In this document: in pieces, positions 25,394 to 34,315 of the stretch | Layout of the letters: every line of letters begins with the position of its first letter | Position numbering within the stretch: the stretch's first letter is position 1 | Origin: Polyangiaceae bacterium | GTDB taxonomy: Bacteria > Myxococcota_A > Polyangia > Polyangiales > Polyangiaceae | Assembly (NCBI GenBank): GCA_013361525.1 | Contig: JABFXY010000116.1 | Coordinates: forward strand, 1 to 64,000 | Direction: 5' to 3' | Length of the DNA: 64,000 nt | Position numbers and translations under genes: made by a program | The notes under the pieces: generated by a model | The model's database searches: none | Seen by the model: only the letters and a program-made list of their open reading frames with translations | Told to the model about the DNA's origin: nothing

Positions 25394-26773
25394 ATGGCGA
25401 CGTCCGCGAAGCTTCCGCGCGGCCCGGGGATCCCGATCGCAGGCTCGACCTTCCATTACTTCCGTGAGCCGCTCGCATTCATGGATGCGGCGTCGAAGCT
25501 CGGCGACATCGTCGACCTTCGGTTCTTTCACCATCGGGCATTTCTCGTCAACGAGCCCGCTCTCATCGAGCAGGTATTGGTGAAAGCGCCCGGCAGCTTC
25601 CACAAGGACATGTTCGCCAACGAGCTGAAGCGGGTGCTCGGCGAGGGTCTTTTGACGAGCGAGGGCGACTTCTGGAAGCGCCAGCGCCGCCTGATTCAGC
25701 CGGCTTTCCACCGCGACCGCATTGCCGGTTACGCGAAGATCATGGTCGAGCACACGACGCGGATGCTCGATCGCTGGCGCCCCGAGACGACGCTCGATCT
25801 GCACCACGAGATGATGAAGCTGACCTCCGACATCGTCGCGCACGCGCTCTTCGGCGGCGACGCGGCCGACCCGAGCGAGGTCGCCTGGTGCATCGAGGCG
25901 ATGATGGAGCGCTTCGGCGATCCGATTTACTTGATGCTCCCCATTCTCAACAAGTTGCCACTACCAGGTAATCGCAAGGTGGGTGAGGTGCGCGCGCGGC
26001 TCGACGCCGTGGTGGGGGAGTTCATCGCGCGCGGCCGTGCCCGGCCGAAAGACGCGGCCGGCGGCGATCTCCTCGGGATGTTGCTCGCCGCGCGGGACGA
26101 AGACGGCTCGCGCATGACCGATCTGCAGGTGCGCGACGAGATCTTGATTCTGTTTCTCGCCGGGCACGAGACGACGGCGCTCGCCCTGTCGTGGACGTTC
26201 CACTTGCTCGCCAATCATCCCGAGGTCGAGAGGGCGCTGGTCGACGAGCTCGCGACCGTTTTGCAGGGTCGCACGCCCACGCTCGAAGACCTGCCGAAGC
26301 TTCGGGTTGCCGAGCAAATCGTGCAAGAGACGTTGCGCCTCTATCCACCTGCGTGGTCGCTCGGCCGGCAGGCGATCGAGCCTTTTACGCTTGGGGGTTA
26401 TCCATTCCAGCCTGGTGATTGGCTCTGGATCATCCCGTTTGCGCTGCACCGCGACGCCCGTTGGTTTTCGGACCCGCTCGCGTTTCGCCCGACGCGATGG
26501 GCGGACGGCCTCGCCAAGCGATTGCCCAAAGGCGCCTATTTGCCATTCGGCGCCGGCCCGCGCATCTGCATCGGCAACCAGTTCGCCATGATGGAGGCGG
26601 TGTTGCTCCTCGCGACCATCGTGCAACGATTCTCGCTGCGGAACGACGCCTCCGGCCCCCGTGTGGAGCCCGATCCGTCGATTACGCTCCGCTTCAAGCA
26701 CGGGCTGCGAATGGGTGTCTCCGCGCGGGGGGCCAATTCGTCTCGCGAAGCGCTCACGGCCTCCGCGCCGTGA
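25394..26773 (+). CDS. Cytochrome P450
   Basis: 459 residues from the ATG at 25394; an ATG at 25358 is also in frame. LPRGPGIPIAGSTFHYFREPL is the Pro-rich N terminus. The I-helix is LAGHETTAL, the K-helix ExxR is ETLRLYPP, and the haem loop is PFGAGPRICIGNQFA with proximal Cys392. There is no membrane anchor, so it is soluble. The sequence style (SFHKDM, LGEGLLTSEGDFWKRQRRL) is that of the bacterial CYP102/CYP4-like group, often fatty-acid or terpenoid hydroxylases. No redox partner gene is adjacent, so electrons must come from elsewhere. The 3' end overlaps the convergent lipoprotein gene by 20 bases. Confidence 0.95.
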   Translation: MATSAKLPRGPGIPIAGSTFHYFREPLAFMDAASKLGDIVDLRFFHHRAFLVNEPALIEQVLVKAPGSFHKDMFANELKRVLGEGLLTSEGDFWKRQRRLIQPAFHRDRIAGYAKIMVEHTTRMLDRWRPETTLDLHHEMMKLTSDIVAHALFGGDAADPSEVAWCIEAMMERFGDPIYLMLPILNKLPLPGNRKVGEVRARLDAVVGEFIARGRARPKDAAGGDLLGMLLAARDEDGSRMTDLQVRDEILILFLAGHETTALALSWTFHLLANHPEVERALVDELATVLQGRTPTLEDLPKLRVAEQIVQETLRLYPPAWSLGRQAIEPFTLGGYPFQPGDWLWIIPFALHRDARWFSDPLAFRPTRWADGLAKRLPKGAYLPFGAGPRICIGNQFAMMEAVLLLATIVQRFSLRNDASGPRVEPDPSITLRFKHGLRMGVSARGANSSREALTASAP

Positions 26774-27935
26774 ATGCGAGGCCCGTCTGGGTCGCGGCGA
26801 GGATGCCGAACGCCTCTTCGCCGCCTGCCATGACATAGGTATACGAGGTCGTCGCAATCGGGACGCCGATCGTCGATGTGATGGTATCGCCGTCCACGAC
26901 CGAAAGCTCGAGCTCCTCGTACGCGGTGCTCCGTTCTTTGCGCGCGACGATACCGATCAGTCCATTCTGCGTCGCAGCGACCACCGGCACGTCCCCTCCG
27001 ATCGCGCCGCCGATGGGTGCGAAGCTGTCGGTTGCTCGCCCAAAGATGAGCTCACCCGGCTCTCCATATCGCAGAACACTGAAATAGGTTTCGCCGTCGA
27101 GCTCGACTGCGCCGTGCCTCGACACGAAGAGGTCGGGCAGCGTGAGCAAGGGATTGGTCTCGGCGACGATATTGCCTGCGTCGTCGAAGGTCGTCGACAC
27201 CACGTCGCTGTCCTGCGCGATTCGTGTCGTCCAGAGCACTGTATTGGTGCCCTGTCCACCTGCGAACCCGACGATGTCCGTATTCTCCGCGGACGTGAGC
27301 TGTACCGGGGGTACCGCGACACCGCCGTCGCCCGTTACGCGCGCAAAGAAGAGCTCGTATCCGCCCCCACCGGTATCGCTGGATATCCCGATGCGCAGGG
27401 AGCCGTCGGGCGCCGGCTGGAGCCAATGAAGATAGACGTTGCCCGGCGCCTCGAACGACGAAACAGGCGCTCCGACCAGCGTTCCTTCCTCCGTCATTCG
27501 TTGGAGGAACAATCGCTCGTCGACCCAAGCGATCACATACGACGACCCATCCCAGGTGATCTCGGGCGTGTTGTTGGCACCGCCCTGGGGGCCGAGCGTC
27601 ACGACGGCGGACGATTGCCATGTTCCGTCGACGACCTGGAACGTGGTCGCGACGATCATGACGGACCCGTTTTGGTTTTCGGCCCACGTCGCGCCGAACG
27701 AACAACCTGCCGACGCGATGTTGCCCATGAATTGAACCGTCTGGGTGATGTCGACGGTCGCGTCGCCGAATGCCGGGCAGACGGACGGTCCGACATTCGA
27801 GCCGCCGCCGCCCTCGTTTTGGGAGCCGCCGCCGCCCTCGTTTTCGTCGACGTCGAGGGACGTCCGGGCACCACAGCCGACAAGCACGACGACAACACCG
27901 AGCAGGGTAAGGCTCGACCTTCGCATGAGGAGCAT
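26754..27935 (-). CDS. Predicted lipoprotein with beta-propeller-like body
   Basis: 393 residues. ATG at 27935 with GGAGGA directly upstream. Hydrophobic LTLLGVVVVLVGC gives the lipobox, followed by GARTSLDVDE and two EGGGGS linkers. The remainder is a run of short beta blades (YVIAWVDERLFLQRM, NTVLWTTRIAQDSDVVSTTF, GLIGIVARKERS), as in proteins that read like a WD/Kelch propeller. No catalytic motif. Surface or periplasmic binding role is likely but unproven. Confidence 0.7.
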   Translation of the reverse strand: MLLMRRSSLTLLGVVVVLVGCGARTSLDVDENEGGGGSQNEGGGGSNVGPSVCPAFGDATVDITQTVQFMGNIASAGCSFGATWAENQNGSVMIVATTFQVVDGTWQSSAVVTLGPQGGANNTPEITWDGSSYVIAWVDERLFLQRMTEEGTLVGAPVSSFEAPGNVYLHWLQPAPDGSLRIGISSDTGGGGYELFFARVTGDGGVAVPPVQLTSAENTDIVGFAGGQGTNTVLWTTRIAQDSDVVSTTFDDAGNIVAETNPLLTLPDLFVSRHGAVELDGETYFSVLRYGEPGELIFGRATDSFAPIGGAIGGDVPVVAATQNGLIGIVARKERSTAYEELELSVVDGDTITSTIGVPIATTSYTYVMAGGEEAFGILAATQTGLAFTARRP

Positions 27936-28040
27936 TCCTCCGGCCGCTGGGCATGAAGAAGTGTGAAAGAGGGCGCCTGTTTTACCTCAAGTCGGTGACG
28001 CGGCCTTGCGCGAACGACAGGTGATCGCCACGCTGCGCCC

Positions 28041-29111
28041 ATGACCCACGCGCTCGCCGTCTCTCGCACCGAGCGAGAACGTCGGATTTCGCAGTCGCCC
28101 CGGTTCCGGGACGGCAAGTTCTGGAACACGACGCCGACGCAGATGATGCGTGAGCCGTTCAGCGCGTCGATGGCGCTCGACTTCGTGGCCGGGCGCGCGC
28201 GACGGTCTCCGAAGAGCGAATTGCCCGTGTTCGACGGCGGGCTCCGCGCGCTGTCGACGCCGCCGTCCGGCGGGCTGCGCCTCACGTGGCTGGGGCATTC
28301 GACGGTGCTCGTGGAGATCGACGGCGTGCGTTTCCTCACGGATCCGGTGTGGGGCGAACGCGCGAGCCCGGTCTCGTTCGCAGGTCCCAAGCGCTTCCAC
28401 AGGCCACCAATCTCGCTCGCCGATCTTCCGCCGATCGATGCGGTGCTCCTGTCGCACGACCATTACGATCATTTGTGCGCGCCCACCATTCGGGCGCTCG
28501 CCCGCGGCGAGTCACCGGGCTTCTCGGGGCGATTCGTGACGGCGCTCGGCGTCGGCGCGCACCTCGAGCGCTGCGGTGTCGGCCCCGAGCAAATCGTGGA
28601 GCTCGATTGGGGACAAGGGACGAAGGTCGGTGCGATCGACGTCGTCGCCGTCCCCGCACAACACTTCTCCGGGCGGGGCGCGATGGACCGCAATCACACG
28701 TTATGGGCGGGCTTCGCCGTCGTGGGTCCGAAACATCGCGCCTTCTTCTCCGGCGATACTGGGCCGACGAACGAACATCGAGATATCGGCGCCTCGTTTG
28801 GACCTTTCGACGTCGCCATGTTCGAGATTGGGGCCTTCCACCCGTCGTGGGGCGATATTCATCTCGGGCCCGACGCGGCGTACGAGGCATTCATCCAATG
28901 CGGGGCTAGGGCGCTCTTGCCCGTGCATTGGAGCACGTTCGATCTCGGCCTCCACCCGTGGGAAGAGCCGGCCGAGTCGCTTTTCGTGCGCGCGACGGGC
29001 GACGGAGCCCCGCTATGGACACCGCGCATCGGCGAGCCGCTCGAGCGCTCTACAGCGCAGCCGACTGCCTGGTGGCGCGAGGCGCTCGGGCAATTGCCCC
29101 CCGGAGGGTGA
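28041..29111 (+). CDS. MBL-fold hydrolase, NAPE-PLD / UlaG-like
   Basis: 356 residues. After an N-terminal segment with NTTPTQMMREPF, the metallo-beta-lactamase core starts LRLTWLGHSTVLVEIDGVRFLTDPVWG. The metal motif is SHDHYDHLCAP, with further ligands in the VVAVPAQHFSGRG, FFSGDTG and LLPVHWSTF segments. This set matches the N-acyl-phosphatidylethanolamine phospholipase D-like group, whose bacterial members probably hydrolyse phosphodiesters or lactones. No signal peptide is seen, so it is cytoplasmic or peripherally bound. The next gene, a VWA lipoprotein, follows after 86 bases. Confidence 0.9.
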   Translation: MTHALAVSRTERERRISQSPRFRDGKFWNTTPTQMMREPFSASMALDFVAGRARRSPKSELPVFDGGLRALSTPPSGGLRLTWLGHSTVLVEIDGVRFLTDPVWGERASPVSFAGPKRFHRPPISLADLPPIDAVLLSHDHYDHLCAPTIRALARGESPGFSGRFVTALGVGAHLERCGVGPEQIVELDWGQGTKVGAIDVVAVPAQHFSGRGAMDRNHTLWAGFAVVGPKHRAFFSGDTGPTNEHRDIGASFGPFDVAMFEIGAFHPSWGDIHLGPDAAYEAFIQCGARALLPVHWSTFDLGLHPWEEPAESLFVRATGDGAPLWTPRIGEPLERSTAQPTAWWREALGQLPPGG

Positions 29112-29197
29112 TTCGAGCTTGCATCACGCGAGGGACATCCCTGTTCCACGAAGGGAAGTATCCGACGGGGCCGGCGTCGACTAGCCTTTGTCCCGCC

Positions 29198-30187
29198 ATG
29201 AATGTCGCTCGCTCCTCGCTTGTCCCTCTCGCGTTCGTCCTCCTCTCGGCACAAGCCGCGTGCTCCGATTCCGGCGACGGCGGTGCAGGGCCCAACGGCG
29301 GCGGTGGCTCCAATTCGGTCACGGGTGGAGGCACACCGGGTGGAGCGGGCGGCGGAGGCTCGTCGGGGTTCGAGGGCGGCCACGATCAAGGCACCGGTGG
29401 CGGTGACGTCTGCGAGCCGCCCGACATGCTCATCGCGCTCGACCGCACGCTCACGATGCACCGATTGCCGAACGGGGGCACGCCGACCGACGCACCCGAT
29501 TACCAGAGCTCGAAGTGGTCTCAAGCCATCACGGCCATCGAGGGTCTCGTCACCCCCGAGCTCGACGGGACGATCCGCTTCGGGCTCGAGCTCTGGCCGA
29601 AGGAAGAGCCCGGGTGCATCACCCTCGTCGAGCGCGTGGAAGACACGGTCCAAGCGACGAATCCGTTTTGCGAAGAAGGAGAGGTCGTCCTGTCGCCCGA
29701 TCTCGATACGAGCGACGCTCTCCACGACATCTTGGATCCGCTGACGACCAAGATCTGCGTCTCGACGCCCACGGGCAGCGCGCTCCTCACCGCGTCGACC
29801 CACCTCGAAGAGGTCCGCGTCGAGGGCCGCGATCAATACATCTTGCTCGTCACCGACGGCGCCGATTGGGATGCGAGCTGTCCGACGCCCGACCCGCTCG
29901 CGGTTACCCAACAGCTCGCCGCCGGCGGCATCAAGACGTTCGTGCTCGGGTTCTCGGCGACGGAAGACCTCATGCCGAACGGCGTCGGCGCGCCCTTCCT
30001 CAACAACATGGCCTGCGCCGGAATGACGGCGGTCGACTTCGACGACAACTGCATGATGGGGACCGACGGCTACGTGGCAGTCGATCCGAATGGGCCGACC
30101 CTGTATCTGCAGGCGAGCGACGGCGCCGCACTCAGCGCGGCATTGTCCGACGTCGCCGGGTCCATTTGCTGCAATTGCGTGGAGTGA
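29198..30187 (+). CDS. VWA-like lipoprotein with altered metal site
   Basis: 329 residues from the ATG at 29198. Signal FVLLSAQAAC, then a Gly-rich linker of about 45 residues. The body has the von Willebrand A layout: DMLIALDRTLTMHRL (first strand), a second segment with STPTGSALLTAS, YILLVTDGADWDASC, and IKTFVLGFSA. The usual MIDAS DxSxS is replaced by DRTLT, so metal binding may be lost or changed. Several Cys pairs and the end ICCNC suggest disulfides. Such lipoproteins with Gly linkers recur in myxobacteria, often with unknown binding partners. Confidence 0.78.
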   Translation: MNVARSSLVPLAFVLLSAQAACSDSGDGGAGPNGGGGSNSVTGGGTPGGAGGGGSSGFEGGHDQGTGGGDVCEPPDMLIALDRTLTMHRLPNGGTPTDAPDYQSSKWSQAITAIEGLVTPELDGTIRFGLELWPKEEPGCITLVERVEDTVQATNPFCEEGEVVLSPDLDTSDALHDILDPLTTKICVSTPTGSALLTASTHLEEVRVEGRDQYILLVTDGADWDASCPTPDPLAVTQQLAAGGIKTFVLGFSATEDLMPNGVGAPFLNNMACAGMTAVDFDDNCMMGTDGYVAVDPNGPTLYLQASDGAALSAALSDVAGSICCNCVE

Positions 30188-30246
30188 CGCACGGCCGCCA
30201 AAACCGTGTGTAGCGGCGAACCCGGCGCTGCATTACGACGTTGCCG

Positions 30247-30849
30247 GTGAACGTTCCGCCTCCGACCAATCCTTATGCGCCTCCGGCCGAGCAGGCCCAG
30301 CAGGCGCCGCCCCCCGCGCAGGACCTGGTCGTCGAACGCAATATCGAGCTGCCGCCGATCTGCCTGGGCTGCGGGGTCCATGCACACGAGCCGCTGATCC
30401 TCGGAGTGCGCCGTATGTCGAGGGTCTCTTGTGTCGGGATTGCGGTTCTCCTCGCCGGCTTCTTTCTACTGCGAGGCCGCGTCGACGACACGCTGCTCAC
30501 CCTCGGGTACATCGCCGGCGTGGCGACGTTCTCGGCCATCGACTTCTTCCGAGAGGTGAAGCTCGTGCTTCCCCATTGCCCAACTTGCGGCGCGCAGCGC
30601 CGACGTGGGCGCCTGTTCCGACTTTTGGGCGCACCCGTCTACTGGGCCGCGTTCGCGTTCATGATGCTATCGTCGAATCACCTCTTCACGATGGTCTTTC
30701 TGGCCGTCATAGTCGGCCGAGGCTTCGCACAAAAGGCGATCGAGCCTCGTCCGCTGATCGTCAAGTCCGTGGACCCGCAGCGCGCAATCGTCGCCGGCGT
30801 CGGGCCGGGGATCGTCGCCTACATCAACGAAGCGCGAAAAGGCTTCTGA
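30247..30849 (+). CDS. Membrane protein with paired Cys motifs
   Basis: About 200 residues from a GTG at 30247; a TTG two codons earlier is possible. The start is Pro-rich (PPPTNPYAPPAEQAQQ), as in small membrane proteins with a cytoplasmic tail. Two CxxC pairs occur (PPICLGCG and LPHCPTCG), likely one zinc site or two. Hydrophobic segments CVGIAVLLAGFFLL, LGYIAGVATFSA, APVYWAAFAFMML and LFTMVFLAVIVG are probable helices. Function unknown. It resembles the zinc-ribbon protein at 18925 in style, not in sequence. Confidence 0.62.
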   Translation: MNVPPPTNPYAPPAEQAQQAPPPAQDLVVERNIELPPICLGCGVHAHEPLILGVRRMSRVSCVGIAVLLAGFFLLRGRVDDTLLTLGYIAGVATFSAIDFFREVKLVLPHCPTCGAQRRRGRLFRLLGAPVYWAAFAFMMLSSNHLFTMVFLAVIVGRGFAQKAIEPRPLIVKSVDPQRAIVAGVGPGIVAYINEARKGF

Positions 30850-30878
30850 GCGCGCGCTCTGCTGCTGGGCGCGCCGTC

Positions 30879-30905
30879 GGCCCGACCGTCAGGTGCTGTC
30901 GGGCC
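30879..30905. terminator. Bidirectional hairpin between convergent genes
   Basis: GGCCCGAC (30879-30886) and GTCGGGCC (30898-30905) form a perfect 8-bp stem with an 11-base loop. It lies between the stop at 30849 on plus and spans the stop at 30889 on minus. No long T run on either side. Confidence 0.5.
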
Positions 30906-31521
30906 CCGTGCCGGCCGGCTTGAGCACCCTGGGCGGCAACAGCTCCGGCTCGCTCTCGACTTTCTGCGCGAGGAAGATCGCCGCGTCGAGCTTGTAGAAG
31001 TTGCGCTTCCGATAGAAACGGAGCGCGTTCTCGTTGTTCTCGGCGACCTCGAGGACGAGGTGCGTGCAACCGCGCACGCGCGCCAGGTGTTGGAGCTGCT
31101 CGAGCATGAAGGATCCGACGCCGCGGCCTTGGTAGTCGGGGTGCGACGCGAGCTCTTCCACGAACAGGGGCCGCATGTCGCGCGACTCGAAGAAGCGCGG
31201 ATTGATCCAGTTGTCGCTCCCGGTGACCTCGAACGCGCACTCCGCGTAGCCGACGATGTCCCCGCCTACCTCGAAGATCAGCTGTTCGACACCTTCGTCG
31301 TCGTATTGCTCGACGAAGCGCTGTTTGCTGCGCGGCCGCTGGTACTCGAGCGTCTGTCGGTTCACGTCGCGAAACACGCGCTTGAGAAACTCCCAAGCCT
31401 TGTTCACGTCGCGGCGGTGCATCCTTCGAACCCGGATTGCGCCCTCGCCCACGTCGCTATCGGGAGCGACCGTGACGGGTTCAACCTCCTTGGCGAGCTT
31501 GCGCTTCCTCGGCTGGGTCAT
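30889..31521 (-). CDS. GNAT-family N-acetyltransferase
   Basis: 210 residues from the ATG at 31521. A basic leader is followed by IRVRRMHRRDVNKAWEFLKR, the middle strands FEVGGDIVGYAECAFEV, then the acetyl-CoA loop YQGRGVGSFMLEQLQ (motif A) and VLEVAENNENALRFYRKRNF (motif B). This resembles RimI/PhnO-like GNATs that acetylate protein termini or small amines; the acceptor is not visible. Divergent from the AraC regulator, with 78 bases between the starts. Confidence 0.9.
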   Translation of the reverse strand: MTQPRKRKLAKEVEPVTVAPDSDVGEGAIRVRRMHRRDVNKAWEFLKRVFRDVNRQTLEYQRPRSKQRFVEQYDDEGVEQLIFEVGGDIVGYAECAFEVTGSDNWINPRFFESRDMRPLFVEELASHPDYQGRGVGSFMLEQLQHLARVRGCTHLVLEVAENNENALRFYRKRNFYKLDAAIFLAQKVESEPELLPPRVLKPAGTGPDST

Positions 31522-31599
31522 CGCTTCTTTCGCATACCACGAGTCCGATACCCGCCCATCGCCGATCGCGGGGCCGGTGCTATCGTGCCCCGGACGCGC

Positions 31600-32451
31600 A
31601 TGAAGCACGCCGACGCCCAAGCCGTAGAGAGAGCGCCGAGCGACCGCACGGTGTTCGTGATGCACCGCTCCTTCGAGCATTGCTCGCCGAAGCGAAGCAG
31701 CGCACACGCCGCGGTGACCCACGAGCATGCGGTGGTCGCGTATTACGTCGGCGGTTCTTCGTGCGTCGAACAGAATGGGCGCTGGACGCTCGGCCCGGGT
31801 GACGCCTTGTTGGTCCCGGCGGGCACCCCGCATCGCGTCGTCGACCTCGAGCACGCTGAGCTTTGGGGTGTCGGATTCTGTGTTCCGTGCTTCGCCGCAG
31901 ACGACCCAGCATCGCTGCTCGAGCCATTCGAGCGCGTTCGCGCAGGCGCCTCGGCGGTCGTGCATATCCCCGAGCAGCGCCGGCCGTTTCTGCTCCGCCT
32001 GTTCGAGGAGCTCCGCGATCACACGTCGAAGCAGAACTCGAGCGCCGCGGTCGATCGCAGCCTACTCACCCTGATACTCAACGAGGTATCGCAGGCCGCA
32101 TCCTGGCCGGAGGACGGCGCGACCAACGCGGGAGTCGTCGGGGAGAGCCTGAAGGTGATTGAACGGCGATGCCTCGGGCCGCTCACGCTCGCCGACGTCG
32201 CACGCGCGGTGCATCGCTCGCCCGCGTACGTCACGACGGCGCTCCGGCGCGCTACCGGCAAGAGCGCAGTGGAATGGATCATCGCGGGGCGAATGGCGGA
32301 GGCGCGCAGACACCTTCTGCATTCCGACGAGCGCGTCGATATCATCGCCGAGCGCGTCGGTTACGCCGATCCGACGCACTTCATCCGGATCTTTCGACGC
32401 GAGCACGGCCAGACGCCCGCCGCTTGGCGGGCGGAGCGGCGCTCAAAGTAG
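31600..32451 (+). CDS. AraC-family transcriptional regulator
   Basis: 283 residues from the ATG at 31600. The N-terminal half is a cupin-like sensor (THEHAVVAYYVGG, LGPGDALLVPAGTPHRV). The C-terminal half has two helix-turn-helices: LTLADVARAVHRSPAYVTTALRR and VDIIAERVGYADPTHFIRIFRRE, the second with the conserved FIRxFRREHGQTPAAWR ending. It probably activates transcription in response to a small molecule. It converges on the TrxR-like oxidoreductase (9-base 3' overlap) and is divergent from the GNAT gene; either could be a target. Confidence 0.93.
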   Translation: MKHADAQAVERAPSDRTVFVMHRSFEHCSPKRSSAHAAVTHEHAVVAYYVGGSSCVEQNGRWTLGPGDALLVPAGTPHRVVDLEHAELWGVGFCVPCFAADDPASLLEPFERVRAGASAVVHIPEQRRPFLLRLFEELRDHTSKQNSSAAVDRSLLTLILNEVSQAASWPEDGATNAGVVGESLKVIERRCLGPLTLADVARAVHRSPAYVTTALRRATGKSAVEWIIAGRMAEARRHLLHSDERVDIIAERVGYADPTHFIRIFRREHGQTPAAWRAERRSK

Positions 32452-33375
32452 ACCGGAAGCGGCGAGCTCCATGGTGAGCTCGTGATTGAGCATGTAGGCC
32501 GCGTGCGCTCCGCTCGAGGCCGCGACGAGCGCTCCTTGCATCATCGTCGTGGAATCGCCGGCCGCGTAGATGCCGGGGCGAGACGTCTCTCGGTGCTCGC
32601 TCAGACGCACGAAGCCATTTTCGTCGAGCGCGAGGTCGAGCCGCGTGACGAGCGCGGGCTGACGCTGCGCGGGTCGCGCGAAGACCACACGTCGCGCGAT
32701 GCGCGCGCCGTCGGCGAGCTCGATCGCTTCGAGGTGCTGTCCGCTCGCGTCGGGGATGAGCTTCGCAATGGCGCGTTCCTCGATCGTGATCCCCGCTCCG
32801 AGCACACGCCGACGCAAGTCGTCGGCGACCTCGAATCGCGCGTCCGTGAAGACGACCAGATCCTTCGTCCACCCGCGCAGAAAGAGGGAAAACTCGACCA
32901 TCGGCGGGCCTGAAGCGATGAGCGCAAAGGCACCGTCTTGGACTTCCCACCCGTGGCAATAAGGACATTGGAAGATCGCTTTGCCCCAGAGCTCGCGATA
33001 CCCAGGTATCGGCGGCAGCTCGTCGACCATTCCGACGCCGACAATCACCCGCCGCGCACGGACGACGCCGTCCTCAAGCGAGACCTCGAATGCGCCTTTG
33101 TCGCCCCGAACATCCTCGACGCGGACGTCGCGTACCGAGACGTTCGGGTAGTGCCTCAGCTGCTCGCGCCCGATATGTCGAAATTCCGAAGGCGGCGTCC
33201 CATCCCGCGTAACGAAACCGTGAATCCGCTCCGCGGCCGCGTTTCGGCGCGGCCCCGAATCACAGAGGAGCACGCGCTTGCGCGCGCGCCCGAGCACCAG
33301 CGCAGCGGAGAGCCCCGACGGCCCGCCGCCGGCGATCACGACGTCGTATTCCTCGTTCATGCTCTTCATGTTCAT
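32443..33375 (-). CDS. FAD-dependent thioredoxin-reductase-like oxidoreductase
   Basis: 310 residues. ATG at 33375; ATGs at 33369 and 33360 are also possible. FAD site YDVVIAGGGPSGLSAALVL, redox-active-like FQCPYCHGWE (CPYC where thioredoxin reductase has CATC), and the C-terminal FAD loop RPGIYAAGD. The NADPH-binding segment reads IASGPPMVEFSLFL, missing the usual GxGxxA, so NADPH affinity may be reduced. Such stand-alone proteins reduce thioredoxin-like or small disulfide substrates. No thioredoxin gene is adjacent. Confidence 0.88.
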   Translation of the reverse strand: MNMKSMNEEYDVVIAGGGPSGLSAALVLGRARKRVLLCDSGPRRNAAAERIHGFVTRDGTPPSEFRHIGREQLRHYPNVSVRDVRVEDVRGDKGAFEVSLEDGVVRARRVIVGVGMVDELPPIPGYRELWGKAIFQCPYCHGWEVQDGAFALIASGPPMVEFSLFLRGWTKDLVVFTDARFEVADDLRRRVLGAGITIEERAIAKLIPDASGQHLEAIELADGARIARRVVFARPAQRQPALVTRLDLALDENGFVRLSEHRETSRPGIYAAGDSTTMMQGALVAASSGAHAAYMLNHELTMELAASGLL

Positions 33376-33439
33376 GAAAGAGGCGTAACGCGCGTACGCC
33401 GGTGGCGGCAGGGCGGCGTTTTCGATGAAATCGGCCTGC

Positions 33440-34222
33440 TTATGGATCGGTCACGGCGCCGGGCGCGCCATCGGCCGAAACGGGTGCAGGCTCGTCTTTT
33501 TCGGCCTTCTTCTTTGCGCGAAAGCGCATGTTGAGGAGCTCGACGCCGAGGGAGAACGCCATCGCGAAGTAGATGTACCCCTTCGGAATCTTCTGCCCGA
33601 GCCCATCCGCCACCAGCATGACGCCGATGAGAAGAAGGAACGCGAGGGCGAGGATCTTCACGCTCGGATGAGCCATCACGAAATCCGACAGGCGCCCGGC
33701 GAACGCGAGCATCACGACGACCGAGACGATGACGGCGCTGATCATGATCCACATCTGCTCGGGAGGAACCATGCCGACGGCGGTGATGACCGAATCGAGC
33801 GAAAACACGATATCGAGCGCGAGGATTTGAACGAGCACCAACCCGACGGCCGCAGACGCTTTCGTCGTCTTGCCGTGCTCTTCGTGATCCTCGACCTTGC
33901 TGTGAATCTCCGTCGTGGCTTTGGCGACCAGGAACAATCCGCCGACGAGGAGCACCAAATCACGACCGGAGAACCCTTTTCCGAAGACCGAAAAGAGCTC
34001 GGCCTTGAGGCTCATGATCCAGCCAATCGCGAATAGGAGAGCGATCCGCATGCCCATCGCGAGGGAGAGCCCGACCCGTGCGATGCGGGTTCGCTGCTCG
34101 GCCGGGAGCCGCGACGTGAGGATCGAGATGAAGACGATGTTGTCGATGCCGAGAACGATTTCCATCGCGCAGAGCGAGACCAGCGCGACCCAAGTTTCGG
34201 GATTTTCCCATCCGTGAAGCAC
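33440..34222 (-). CDS. TerC-family integral membrane protein
   Basis: 260 residues from a GTG at 34222 with GGAGGG five bases upstream. Typical TerC start WVALVSLCAMEIVLGIDNIVF and second signature ALDIVFSLDSVITAVG, each with acidic residues inside the membrane. I count about seven hydrophobic helices with a charged His/Glu-rich loop (KVEDHEEHGK) between halves. TerC proteins export Mn2+ or other metals and support metal loading of exported enzymes. C-terminal tail is Lys/Glu-rich and cytoplasmic. Hairpins precede the gene. Confidence 0.94.
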   Translation of the reverse strand: MLHGWENPETWVALVSLCAMEIVLGIDNIVFISILTSRLPAEQRTRIARVGLSLAMGMRIALLFAIGWIMSLKAELFSVFGKGFSGRDLVLLVGGLFLVAKATTEIHSKVEDHEEHGKTTKASAAVGLVLVQILALDIVFSLDSVITAVGMVPPEQMWIMISAVIVSVVVMLAFAGRLSDFVMAHPSVKILALAFLLLIGVMLVADGLGQKIPKGYIYFAMAFSLGVELLNMRFRAKKKAEKDEPAPVSADGAPGAVTDP

Positions 34223-34258
34223 ATGCCCTCCGAGGCTGAGGATCGAGACCTCGAGCCG

Positions 34259-34309
34259 CCGGCGCGACGCGCCGGGGCCCGTGACGGTTGCTCGCCGGCT
34301 CTCGCCGGC
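34259..34309 (-). promoter_or_regulatory. Two hairpins in the terC leader
   Basis: CCGGCGCG-A-CGCGCCGG (34259-34275) and GCCGGC-TCTC-GCCGGC (34294-34309) lie 37-87 bases upstream of the GTG of terC. Manganese riboswitches (yybP-ykoY) often precede terC, but I could not identify that motif's conserved loops, so the role is open. Confidence 0.35.
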
Positions 34310-34315
34310 GGGTCC

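Noticed and set aside
32443..32451. AraC and oxidoreductase overlap as a frameshift or assembly error
   Set aside because: Both proteins end normally in their family's C-terminal style; short convergent overlaps are common.
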